Shown here in pieces: positions 36,856 through 48,191 of a stretch of 64,000 bases of DNA. A program made the translations under genes and the position numbers. The stretch lies in contig JAANDG010000110.1 of NCBI GenBank assembly GCA_036852015.1, forward strand, positions 1 to 64,000, read 5' to 3'. The number at the start of each line of letters is the position of its first letter. The first letter of the stretch is position 1. The stretch comes from Pelodera strongyloides. Its lineage: Eukaryota > Nematoda > Chromadorea > Rhabditida > Rhabditidae. The notes under the pieces are model-generated. The model had not been told where the DNA came from, ran no database searches, and saw nothing but the letters and a program-made list of their open reading frames with translations.

Positions 36856-39800
36856 CTACGAAATGTCATTCATCGCCTCCATAATCTGGATATACAAATC
36901 CGAATTCGAGGTTCGCGCCGCCTGTCGGACCTAGAATAAACACTTTTTTAAAGTTACAATGGATCAGCAAAAATCAACCTGAACAACAAGAATACTCCAA
37001 TCCAAGATCGTTCCAAACGAAAGTCATTGGCAAAATCACCCATAAAAAAAGTCAGTTATGATAAAATGATTCACAAGAACGTATCCACTGTGTGTTGGGC
37101 ACCGTGGGTGGTCTTCTGTTGGGCATCGTGGGTGGTCTTCTATTGGGCATCGTGGGTGTTCTTCCATTGGGCATCGTGGGTGTTCTTCCATTGGGCATCG
37201 TGGGTGTTCTTCCATTGGGCTTCGTGGGTGGTCTCCTGTTGGACATCGTGGGTGGTCTTCTGTTGGGCATCGTGGGTGGTCTGTGACCAAAATAAAAATA
37301 ACTAACACTTGGAATATTGAGCAATTGCTTGACAAGACCCTTGAATTCCAGCATCTGTGTGGCCGACGATGAACAAAAAGACGAAGAAGACACGGCAGAA
37401 TCGGCCCCGGATACCGCCAACGACGACAATTTCAGCGATACCTGGAGATTAACAATATTTAAAGCGGCATGGAACATGAGTGGCGAAACGTGCCTGCAAA
37501 ACTGCATGATAATGCATTATATACTACAATATACCCCCTTCCGGCACATTCAACTCATATACAGGAGCTGAATGCAGTTGTCCATGTCCAGTATATATTT
37601 CAAAAAATTTCTTCTCTCCGTGTGAACGGTTTCGGAATACAGTAAAATCTCTGACATTCCAAAGTACAAATCACAGAAAATACCTCTTTTTCATTATTTG
37701 TCTTGTGATCGGGTGACAAGGTGAGAAGAGAACTAGATTCCGACTGTCGACCACTAAAACAACAAATATGTTGAACAGTAACTGTTTTGTTACAAAAGGA
37801 GAGAACTGAGAGCTCAACAAAAGATCCGAAAGACAGAACTAGAATATTGACATATTGAAAGTAGGCGGTGACACAAAAAAAGTAATCCTCACTTATTCGA
37901 GGATCGCTGACTTGGAACACCATTCGTATTTCCTTGGCCTTGGTGAATTGGATGAGGTGATACTATCTGGAATAAGCATAAAGAAACTGCCATAAACCTA
38001 CTGGCGTCTTGCGCTCTTACCAATGATAGGCAGGCATACCAGATACCAGCTTGAACTTTTGCCTGCTAAGATCAATAGGACTTGAAATGTACGCATAGAA
38101 TAGATCAATAGACACAAAGAGCTATTGCATAAGGCTGCAGTGCTAATCAGAACATACATCATATACATATCTCTAGATCTAGTCGCAGAACTTCGTGGAT
38201 CTAGACCACAAATCAACAAACATATGACGTTATTAGCTCACATACAAAAGAACGTCACGCATTACCCCCACTATCGCACATATCGACTGGTTCCAGTCAA
38301 TCAATGTTCTCAGTCAGTCACCTTTAGTGCTTTGGGCCTTCTGTCATCGTACGGTTCGACGGCAATCCAGTGTACACGGGGATCGCATTCCACACGGCAC
38401 CACATCTTCTGTTCGAGCCCAGATTCCCAATAGTAACCAGAACGATCGATAATCTCGCCCATCTAAAGCGGTTTAGAAGTGATTCAGTCAAACAAGTTGC
38501 TTGAGAAAAGATATTTGAAAAACAAAACTCACAATCGAGTTGTTCAAAATAGGGCGCCCGTCGCTCGTCCGTTTTCCATGGAATTTACATTTCAAATCGA
38601 CCTAAAACATTGACATACAATTTACTAATTCGGGAAGTCTATCCCATAGGTATTCGGACACAAATCCATTCGGATACAAATCCATTCGGATATCCATTAC
38701 ACAGACCCTAGCCCATATAGGATTCCTCCATCACTTACCAAAACGGTATTATGGTCAGAATGTTTCCTCTGCGTTTGTCCGGTTAATAGTTGCAATCTAC
38801 CGGCGACATTTGGAGTTTCGGCCAACGCATACACATCTACCCAGGAGCCCACATTGCTTTCATCGAATCGCGACAGACTGAAACATAAAGATGATCAGAA
38901 GCAAGAAGAAGTAAAGCACCGTCATGAGGAATTGCTAAACATGCACGAACACAAGTCTCAATGCCGTCATCAAAACATTGTCAACTGAGAGAACCAATAC
39001 TGGACGAAAGGCTAGAAGTAGTCAAAAGCAGTCTATTTCAGTTGAAACTTTTTCTAAGCTCAACGTACCATTGTAACCAAGTGTATTTACAAGCACACAT
39101 CAAATAACTACGACTAATTGATAGCTCTAATCAATCTTGTAAGAAACGTACATTGGAGTATTGACAAATATGATTCGTTGGCTATCAGCTTCCGCTTCTG
39201 TATTGTAGACAGCATGTGTTTTCAAAGTCGTGTCATAGTAGAAGAAACCGAATACCGGTTTCAAGCACTGAAAAGCCAAGAAGTTAAAGCGAAATGCCGG
39301 CCGGTTTTTGAAACACATCGAGCACACAAGCATTCTTATGCATTTTATGCAAAAGAACATAAATTAGTAAAAATCGAGTTAAATTCGAGCAACTTTGCAT
39401 AAATACGTAAGAATTCAGTTGTCCACGATGCGTTTCAAAAACAGGCCAGTATTTCGCTTTGAGACCAGGCTACGAATCCAACACAACAAATAGGATTGTA
39501 TATAGGCTCTGATTTACAACAAAAACATGCTTTGCAATGAGCTGCTGCGGTGGGCGTGGGTGCAGTGATCCACGCCAGAAGTTCATGATTTCTGACGAAT
39601 TTCTTCTTACAACAGAATTAGAACGAAAACATAGATACTTGTAATGCACGCATACCTACCAGCAATAAACAAACAAACCAGTTCTGTGGGCCAATATTCA
39701 ACGTAAAGAATAGACCATCCATTTATAAGCGTGTCTTTCTTGTCAGGCTGGTAAAACTGACGATAATGTGTTTTGACAGTGTAAATATGAGAAGAGTCCG

Positions 39801-41573
39801 GATATTCCTGAAGAAAAATAACAAAATCAAAAGTTTAAAGTCGCTAGTCGTCGCTAGTAAAAAATTTAAAGTCGCTACGTCGTCGCTAGTAAAAAGTTCA
39901 CACAAAACCACAAAAAGTACGCATAGCTCAGGTATTGATCTATATAATCCACAATCTATAAATATTAAAATGTCACCTCAATACATCCATTTACATCAAA
40001 AACATCCCCAATGATCTCACTGTAAAATACGTTGAAATGTCCTTCAGTTCTTGAATACGTTACAGGGCAGGAAACCTTAAAACAAAGGATAGATATAAGT
40101 ACAAACAAAACTACCGTAGAAACTCAACAGTATGGAATAAGGAAGAGAAGTTCTAACTCCTAACTATCATGAGTGTAGGCAAAACTTCACCAAAACTACT
40201 CTAACACTCACGATATATTCAGAGCTAAATATCATTGATGGGTAAGGCTTCAAAATTATTGCGTCTATAACACGACAATGATTGTTGTGTCATAGACGCA
40301 ATAATTTTACCCATCAATGATATTTAGCACAATGCCACAAACACAGCACAGGCAGCCGACATCGTAGTTTTTCACTAGAACAAAGGAAAGCCGGATGCAC
40401 TACTCGAAAACCTGCGATGAAATAACCAACTAACATTGACTTTTGCTGGTTTGCCATCATTCTTGTCGAAAAAGGTGACTTTTAAGTCGCACTTGGAACC
40501 ATCCATGACCTCATATTGATTGACAACACTATACGTATTAGTAGCACCTTCTGGAGTCCTATAACATAAAAGGGGAGTAGATAATGCAGTTTAGATAGAG
40601 AACAGGCGCTTTAAGGGCAAGTGTGGGGGGGGGGGCTGAAGTCCGTTCTAGCTATACAGTTTACAATCCTTTGTGCGAAACTGATCATCCTCCTAAGAAA
40701 ATAAAGTTGTCATTAATTATGGAATCATACATTCCATAAAGTTTCTTGAGCCTATGGGAATTATTTAACGACTGACCGATTCGGAGGGAATACTGTAAAT
40801 CTGAGCACCGATCCGAGTCCCGCCTCCTTGGATTTCCGAAGTGGCCTTGAATTTGGTCCAATTATCGCTTTTCCAGCGTGCGAATTGATAAGTAGACAAT
40901 TGTTCTTCGTAATGCACGAAACCACTCCATACAAAATCTCTACATGCTGAAAAGATTCAACTAATGCATAAAAGTTACACTACTTATCCTACAATTCCAC
41001 TCAAAAGGTGACTATACAGTATTACTTCAAAAGGGACTACATTATTACTTTAAAAGGTGACTACAGTAGCACTCATACTAGAGAATGAGGAGGAGGGGAA
41101 TGAAAACCTTCCCTCTACAGTACACAGAAAAGCGGGACTATCAATTCTGCATTGATCCTGCATGAGCAAAAACTGATGCAAAATCCAGCAACATGAATGC
41201 AAGGCCAATATTTTAAATGTTTTAGTGGGCACGCCCGCAAAAAATCTGGCGCGTAGTTCGCGACCTCTCCCATCCCAGGTTAATCTTGCATAGATTTTGC
41301 ACGATACAAATCTCATGCAATCGCCCAAAAACCGAGATCGTGATTTGATGTTACTGGTCGAGAACTATGCCTTTTTCATCTTTTGGCTTTCCATGTAGGA
41401 CTATATTACGCAGAAAGGACTATACTACGTGACTAGTACCAAACGCAGAAAGAAAACTTAAAACAATAATACATTTCTCAAGGAATATAAAAAGTTTCAT
41501 TCTGAAGCGAATTCACCTCACTAGAAAATAAACTATGAAAATAGCCTACCCCACTTCCATTATCATGCCACAT
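36856..41573 (-). CDS. Array gene B: unrecognised repeated-module protein
   Basis: About thirteen exons: 41573-41549 (MWHDNGSG), 40947-40783 (YGVVSCITKNNCLLINSHAG, then GSVLRFTVFP; this frame, not the longer open one, matches the paralogues), 40558-40440 (TYSVVNQYEVMDGSKCDL), 40078-39978 (NVFYSEIIGDVFDVNGCI), 39808-39661 (GWSILYVEYWP), 39270-39160 (FGFFYYDTTLKTHAVYN), 38880-38741 (GSWVDVYALAETPNVAGRLQ), 38600-38531 (CKFHGKRTSDGRPILNN), 38462-38324 (MGEIIDRSGYYW, KMWCRVECDPRVHW), 37966-37893, 37754-37688, 37447-37313 (Ser-rich linker ending LVKQLLNIPS), 36929-36856 (YIQIMEAMNDIS then TAG). It is collinear with A, C and D. Function is unknown. A MITE lies just upstream of the exon at 39270, and a minisatellite fills the last intron. 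Confidence 0.82.
37087..37285. repeat. 24-bp minisatellite in the last intron of gene B
   Basis: About eight head-to-tail 24-bp units (TTGGGCATCGTGGGTGGTCT plus TCTG, with TTCCA variants). The unit length is a multiple of three, so several frames stay open on both strands, giving artificial Pro/Arg-rich or Trp-rich peptides. The array lies between exons at 37313 and 36929 and is best read as intronic. Confidence 0.92.
39284..39463. mobile_element. TTAA-ended foldback MITE, family 1, next to a gene B splice acceptor
   Basis: Termini TTAAAGCGAAATGCCGGCCG and the mirror ACAGGCCAGTATTTCGCTTT at the right. On the minus strand the element ends about 15 bp before the TTTTCAG acceptor of the gene B exon at 39270, so it supplies the upstream part of that acceptor region, including any branch site lying further away. 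Confidence 0.87.
40224..40329. repeat. Near-perfect palindrome with 45-bp arms
   Basis: The left arm GCTAAATATCATTGATGGGT, then AAAATTATTGCGTCTAT, is mirrored on the right. The left arm has a short insertion (AAGGCTTC) and there is a small central loop near ACAATGATTGTTGT. It lies in a gene B intron between exons at 40440 and 40078. It looks like a small foldback element of a type not seen elsewhere in the window. Confidence 0.85.
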
Positions 41574-42064
41574 TTCACAATGTGGAACACTATCCTGGAA
41601 GAAAACTGCCGATCGTTGCTACTCTAAAACCACAGTTGAAAGAAACTCAAAGGAAAACACAATAACTCCACCTTCTTCAATATCGTGTACAGTATACTCA
41701 TGCAATGGACTCTCCACCACGGAACAAACAAATATAACAGCGCATTTGGTACAAACTTTATTAAACTAAAGCGCTAGGGTTTTATACAAGGGCAAGCTGT
41801 AACATAAAGTAAAGAAATAAAAAATAACGTAAACGTAAAATAACACATCTATCCGTATGTATATCGAAAAGTTTCGTCCACTTTTCTGAGGCACCGTTCA
41901 AAATAACAAAAAGTATCCAAAACAAAGGCTCTAACCGATAAAAGAGAGGAGGCAAAATAAAACGCGCAGCGCGAACAATCATGCATTCTCTATTATGAGA
42001 TTTTTTCATAAAAATAAACATTGCTTAAACACAAGAGGCAAACATAGAGACACTAATGTCGAAA

Positions 42065-42237
42065 ACTTAAAGCGAAATACTAGCCCCTTTGGAAAATTTG
42101 CATATGGTAAGCAAATCCTATGTATCCTATGATTATTTTGTACGATCGTCCAAGGCAATCGTACAAAATTAGCATAAGATACATAGGATTTGCTTATCAT
42201 ATGCAAATTTTCCAAAGGGGCTAGCATTTCGCTTTAA
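42065..42237. mobile_element. Fully palindromic MITE with family-1 ends but a different body
   Basis: It begins TTAAAGCGAAATACTAGCCC and ends with the mirror image. The arms remain complementary almost to the centre (about 80 bp each, passing through TTTGCATATG and CCTATGTATC), much further than in other copies. It is located in the spacer between genes B and C. Sharing only the first 13 bases with family 1 suggests a related subfamily moved by the same machinery; this is an inference. Confidence 0.88.
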
Positions 42238-42630
42238 AATAAAAAATACGACGATACGTGAAATGGATCTGTGAGACCAGAAATGAACAAAAAAAATTAA
42301 AACATAAAAACAAGCCCAGAATGAAGAAGAACAAACTTACAACGAACAAAATAATATATCCTAGATATAATGAGTATATCCTGCAAAGTGCAAAGTGGAC
42401 AAGTAACATACTTTTTAAAAACAATCTACATAATAATAATAATACCTCAAAGATGTGACCAAGAAAAAAAGCCCATTGGTTATATTTTCGAATAGACAAA
42501 CTGAGAACAGAAAAGCAGAATCATCAACAATCAATCTTAAAGCTACCTCCATACTAAATATATATAAAAACTAGTCAAATCTTACTATTTTAAATTAACT
42601 ATACGAAGTTCAGTTCTATGAAAATATAGC

Positions 42631-45600
42631 TCATCTAACTCCGCTGAGAGTCTCCAAGAGCTTGACGTAAGCTTCCTGGTCACATTTCTGCGCAACGTTC
42701 TTCACCTAAAATAACACATTCGATACAGCTATACTATGGGCTAGGCTAGAAACCAACATAATTTGCCCCTCGACACGATTTCCCTTCTTGTCTCACACTC
42801 CCCCCCCCCCCCCCCCCCACACACAAAGATTCCGTTCCTTGCTAGTATGTTGCTGTAAATGTAAACTGGGTTTGGGTTTTACTTTTATTTACCCCTACGG
42901 TTATTTTTTAGTGGCTTTAGTATTTTCTCTTTTCATTGATTTTCCATTTACAGTATTATCACCCTTTATCAACTGAAAGAATCATGCAACTGGAAATAAA
43001 TTATTATTATTATTAGAGGTTTCCTATGGTCCTTATACAAATCAGCTACGCTCTATTTCGTACCGCTAAAGAATAGTATTAAAAACTATCAAACTAACTT
43101 CTTCATATTGCAAGAGTCGCTTCATCCAGTGTGTCTGGGCGCTCAATTTCTCCGCGGCTCGTGTCTCTGATGACAGTGTCACACTGTCAGAGTTCTCAAA
43201 AGGATCCAGAGATGAGAATGATCGTCTACGACCCCCGTTACGGCCACTACGCGGCACATAATGAGCAGGACTCCGCTCCTCAGCTAAGGACATACCATCC
43301 ATAGAAAGCATCTCTGAAATACAAAACTGAAGGAATCAAGAAATGTTCGAAATACCGTAACACTATTCGATTGTTCTAAGTCTAATCTTCTAACAATAAG
43401 AGATCTTCATGCGTATGTGCTCGGGGAACGCTGACTAGGAGGCACTTTTGGACAAAAGTAAGCTCGTTACAGCTCCAGTAATCAAAACTGAAATACTGAT
43501 AGTCGTCTCCAGGAAAGAAGAATCAATCACGCACACATTTCGGATTCCGTGGGTTAGCAAAATGTTAAAATTCAATTCTGACCATCATCGCTTCTGCCGG
43601 GCATATACCCCTGTGCTTCCATAACACCATGAGTGTTCCGTTGTCGTTCGTCGCCATTCACAGAATAGTACGCCGAATCACGGGGAGGAATCGAACCGAC
43701 GGACTGAAAGGAACGCGTAAAACAAGACAGAAAATGAAAAAGGACAAAGGCTCAGTCCGTGTAGGTAAACGTTGTCCCCAATTGCTAAGCTCAACTGTAC
43801 CCGCCTCGAACATCAAAGTGAGCAAACAAATCTTAACTTACCGCCATTCGTGGATCCTCGGTACTATCATTGCGGTAACCATTAGTCTTCAATGTCCCAT
43901 TCTGAATTCTCACGTCAGAACTGGCAGGCGCACGCACATTCCGCTCAATCGGTTCGGAGTCAGCAATAGACGGAACACGTTCTTTTCGCGCAGCCTAGAC
44001 AAAACATCCACTTATCAAGATACTAAATTTCCTGTAACACTTTAGTGCAAGCCTCAAAGTCAACCAACTTACGGAGTTTGAGTCGTCCGCAGCATGATCG
44101 TCAAATATGCAAAGTGTCGCCCAATGGACCACTGGTTCACACTCCAGGTAGCACCACATCTTACGCGTCTGCCCGGGTTTCCAGTCCAAATTTGCCCCAC
44201 AAACTACATCACCGACCTAGAGAAAGTCGATTGATAATACAACAATCATTTTTTCGAGTTCAACATTCAACAAAAAAGACATTGGTCATGAAAAGACAGA
44301 AAAAATTACCAAGTCGTTATACAGCAAATAATCTCGATCATCCGTCAGAGCTCCTTTGAATGTGCATACCAATGCCGCCTAAAATTTGACAAATAATTTG
44401 ATATTTTGTTTTGCATACAATACCGTAATGATAACGCAGTGTGTTGCGATTTTCAGCATGCAGTCTAACAGATCGCAGACGCAACGTATTCACAATTCGC
44501 TTGCTTTATATATGGCAAATCATGGTCAATATTTTTCAAAAGAATGTCAAAGAAGAAAGCGACAACAGACTCGTTCATGAAAAAAAACTAACCATATGTT
44601 TGTTTCCTCCCTCTTTCCAGGTCTCAGTATCATTACGTACAATGATCCTTTCAGCAATGTACGGCGCATCTTTCTTGCAATACACGTCGACCCATTTGCC
44701 CATAAAATACTCCGACGTCCTCTCCAAGCTATAAATATGGAACGAAAATAATATGAAAAAAGTGGTGAGCACTTGGATGCGCTCTTCCCTGTCATCTGCT
44801 AATGAGTAACACAAAAGAACTTGATTATTACACCAAAAGAAAAGGTAAAAACAAATAAAAGGCAGCTATGAAGCGAGAGAAGAACATGTAACTCATCAAA
44901 ACATAGTGAATATAACTTACAGTGCAGTCGGGATAAGAATATGATAATCTTTCTGAGGCAGACTATTCAAGGTCCATACCATACTCTTTCTCTTACGATT
45001 GTGGAAAAAAGCAAATCCAAAATGAGGACGATCCTAAATACGTACGGACGTACAGACCTCCTTCCTTCTTTCAAAAGGTGCCTTGGTGTTTCTCTATGAA
45101 AAAGGTCGATCACAGAATATTTAAGCACCATGCAAACGTACGTACATTTCATCTAATTCAAAGGATCAAGCTCACCTGCTTATTATTTCCACCATTTCCA
45201 CGATAACTATTCTTATTATTCATTTGTATAATCACCCAAGCGCTGGGACTCGGACCGTCCGTGGACCTTTGCAGAAAACACCACTGCACTTTCACTTCAA
45301 ACTGTTCTCCTCGACAGTTTTCCTAAAAAAACGACTACATGACCTTCACTTCAGAAAACGGAACGGAAATGAAAGGATTCTCAGGGCGCGTTCGGGATCA
45401 CGAAAAGAAAGAAAAGAAATAAGAAAATATGTCGTCCGGGTTGGACGAAATGAAATGTTTCAAAAGTGAAACATGCTGCTGATACCAGACAAGCAGCGAC
45501 TTTCTTTCTTTTCGGTCATTGCGGAACGCGCCCTCAGAAACAGCCGCGTCAGCCGGCCGCACGCCGCAGTTGGAATCCAGTCACACTAACTTAATGAGAT

Positions 45601-46916
45601 ATAATTGATTGATTGTATTAGCTGATGGTATGTATGTGTGAAGTAACTAGTCAATCTTTTAAAACGAGCTTAGCAATCATGCAGAAAAAGATTACGATCT
45701 TACGGAAATGTGTTTGTCCTGGTCTAAGACCTCGCCCAATACATCATTCTTGAATACGCATACCCCTTCCGAGTTTGTATGTGAATAGGTCACTGAGCAT
45801 TGAACCTAAATGCATATGGTATCAAGCTTAGCTTGTGACACCGCTTCAAAGGCTGTGTGCATTTTCAGCTAAAAATACGGAGCAGAAACAGCTTTACCGC
45901 TCAGAGGCATATTGAGCTAGCAATAAAGGTTTACTATCGATAATCGATTATAATGTAAATCTAGGTAATAAAAGGACCCACCCGCACTTTGCGAACTGTG
46001 CCCTGGGCCAACATAACAATTTCCGTGTGTAGGCCTACTGTGCTCGCATCAATTTTCTCGTAATTGAACACTTTTCCAATAAATCCAGGTTCACCACTTG
46101 GGAGCACTTTCTGGCGACTGGAAAAGTTTTATTTTAGTTCCCTTTGGTGATTTAGAAAACAAATATAGAACTTCAATTGTGAAAACAGTTATTATTATTA
46201 TTATTATTATTGGCAATTGGTAAAATAATATCCCCATAGCAAACAAACCACAATTAAATAAGTGTCTCAAAATACGCTATATTCGCGAAGGTGCACGGGG
46301 AAAGTTCTTGTTAAGCACAAACGTTCCCACGTGTAAACTCGTTGGGGAACATTTTATGAAAAATATAAGAAAATGGAAAATTTTAGTATTTTGGTGAGCC
46401 TGACCCTTTAAGCGCAAAATGTGACCTATGCATTCAACTAGGTTTGTTCAGAAAACAATACTTGGAAGGAAACTCACTCTAATTTTGAATACACAAAAGA
46501 AATGACATCTCCCTCGTGGACAAAGTCTCCATCGGCCGTTTGTGCAATCTCTTTATTCAAAGAAACCTTTCCTTGGCGACAGTTCACGATATAATCGCCA
46601 TACCTGGTAGTATGCGAAACTACACCCACAACACGACCCTAAAAATCAGTATAATTAAAATAAATTATAAATATCCATAAAATTATGTTGCATTGTGGAT
46701 AATCACCCTGATGCTGGCTATTTAACCGAAACGTTTGTGCTCAATAAAGATATATGAAGATCTGTATTGTCTTTATTGGAGAAAAACCAGGGAGTCTGAA
46801 AGCTCGGCACGCGCCTACCCCTCGAGGTACTGTATTAATTGTTAGCCAATGAATCATTAGTAATGAAATCAGAATAAATAAAACAATCCCACCTGATCGG
46901 GAGTGCTTCCCACCAT
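42631..46916 (-). CDS. Array gene C: unrecognised repeated-module protein
   Basis: Thirteen exons: 46916-46893 (MVGSTPDQ), 46638-46478 (GRVVGVVSHTTRYGDYIV, then EGDVISFVYSK), about 46121-45982 (FIGKVFNYEKIDASTVGL), 45808-45708 (CVFKNDVLGEVLDQDKHI), 45323-45177 (AWVIIQMNNKNS), 45037-44922 (FGFAFFHNRKRKSMVWTLN), 44729-44592 (GKWVDVYCKKDAPYIAERI), 44379-44310 (VCTFKGALTDDRDYLL), 44217-44074 (VGDVVCGANLDW, KMWCYLECEPVVHW), 43994-43842, 43705-43586, 43313-43099 (linkers rich in Ser, Arg and Glu), 42706-42631 (YVKLLETLSGVR then TGA). It has the same architecture as A, B and D. The first exon is tiny and its 3' border is a clean CAG|GTGGG donor. A MITE sits at 45384-45533 in the intron upstream of the AWVII exon. 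Function unknown. Confidence 0.83.
42800..42819. repeat. Homopolymer C tract
   Basis: Two adjacent runs of C totalling about 19 bases in the last intron of gene C. It is a likely slippage site and a possible sequencing length error. Similar C or G runs occur near 4180 and 40625. Confidence 0.9.
45384..45533. mobile_element. 150-bp MITE with 3-bp target duplication, Harbinger-like
   Basis: Termini GGGCGCGTTC and mirror GAACGCGCCC, followed inward by AAAAGAAAGAAA and TTTCTTTCTTTT. TCA flanks it at 45381-45383 and 45534-45536. The first seven bases (GGGCGCG) are shared with the element at 436-664, suggesting one superfamily. It is in a gene C intron and non-coding. Confidence 0.83.
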
Positions 46917-48191
46917 TACAACCTAACGATCCAGCCGAAATTATCTGAAATAAGAGTTTGACTTAAAACAAGTACAATCAGCTAGCTTTTAAATAGTTTA
47001 GTCGAAATCACACCAAACACTACAAGCGATTTAGATAATCAACAGATAGCTACAAGTTCAAAAGAAATTAAAAACAGACATGGGTCAAGCAATAAATTTT
47101 ATAGCAAATATACCCTGTTGCATGCATCTCAAAAAATGATACAATCAATAATCAGTGATAATAAAAAGGCAACTTAATAGGAATCAATACCACCGAAAAA
47201 AATAAATAATCACCTGATAAGGAAAAGAATCATTACCTACAAGACAGACAAGAAACCTGATTCAAAGCACCCAGCACCGGTAAAAAATAACGAAAAATTC
47301 AAGTAAAGCCAACGTTAAATACACCGGCCGGTTTTTGAAGGATTTGAGATACTGCATTCCCAAGTATCGTGTGCAAATTAGCATCATGCAATTCGAGCTC
47401 ACTTAGCATAGATAAATACATTGGAATGCTTTTGTCCATCATATATGTTTCAAAAAGCGGCCGCTAACCACTTTAAAGCGAATTATCGGTCGGTTTTTGA
47501 AACGCATCGCGGACAACTGAATATTCTTACGTATTTATGCTAACTTGCTCGAATTTACTCGATTTTTTTTTTCTAATTTATGTTCGTTTGCATAAGTTGC
47601 ATACGAATGCTGATGCACTCGATGCGTTTCAAAAAGCGGCTGCTATACCGCTTTAAATAAATAAATAGAAAGCTTCTGGCAACTCGACAACTATACATAA
47701 ATACTTCAATTGTACATAACAACTAGAGCGGGAGCACAGGTAGTAATCCGGAGAAAGTAAATGTATACATAGAAAGAAAAGTGGCAAGTGGCAAGGGAGA
47801 AGGAAAGGCGAGTCGAGTAACGTGGGGCTTTCGAAAACTAAAAAGTGTATGTATCTACAATCTTACATTTCCCCAGAACTTAATCACTGCGCAAAAAAAA
47901 AGAGTCTTCTCAAGTTTGCTAAGTTTGCTTATTTTTCTGCTCGTAGCTACGCTAGCAATCTATAGAACGTTTATACATTAACAAAGTGTTATTGTCATTA
48001 TACTGAATGCGGTAAAAAGGACATGGAAATACTATATAAAAACACGTAATCGCAAATATAGTTCATAGTTCGTAAAAAAAAAACAAGCGGAAAAAAGTTA
48101 AGAGAGGACAATATTGCTAAGAAAAAGGAGAAAATGCACTTTAATGAAATGGTCTGTAAATACTAAACAAAAAGACCGACCGGTTTCTCTT
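46917..48191. other. Spacer between genes C and D
   Basis: AT-rich sequence upstream of the start of gene C and downstream of the stop of gene D. It holds the MITE pair at 47314-47656. No further exon is supported; the short open frame at 47781-47981 (plus) has no splice or homology support. Confidence 0.5.
47314..47656. mobile_element. Two abutting family-1 MITEs
   Basis: The first copy runs from about 47314 (GTTAAATACACCGGCCGG) to about 47476 (GCGGCCGCTAACCACTTTAA) and is degenerate. The second runs from 47472 (TTTAAAGCGAATTATCGGTC) to 47656 (ACCGCTTTAAA). They share a CTTTAAAG overlap, so one seems to have inserted at the end of the other. They lie in the C-D spacer. Confidence 0.82.

Noticed and set aside
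37027..37305. Trp-rich or Pro/Arg-rich proteins encoded across the minisatellite; also a CRISPR-like spaced repeat
   Set aside because: The frames are open only because the repeat unit is 24 bp. Units are contiguous without spacers and the context is a eukaryotic intron.
40783..40947. Alternative gene B frame (GFVHYEEQLSTYQFARWKSD)
   Set aside because: Open, but the other frame joins in phase to the first exon and matches the GVVS module of A, C and D far better.
43629..44045. 138-codon plus-strand open frame
   Set aside because: It is the antisense shadow of two gene C exons (43994-43842 and 43705-43586), which have splice signals and paralogue support.
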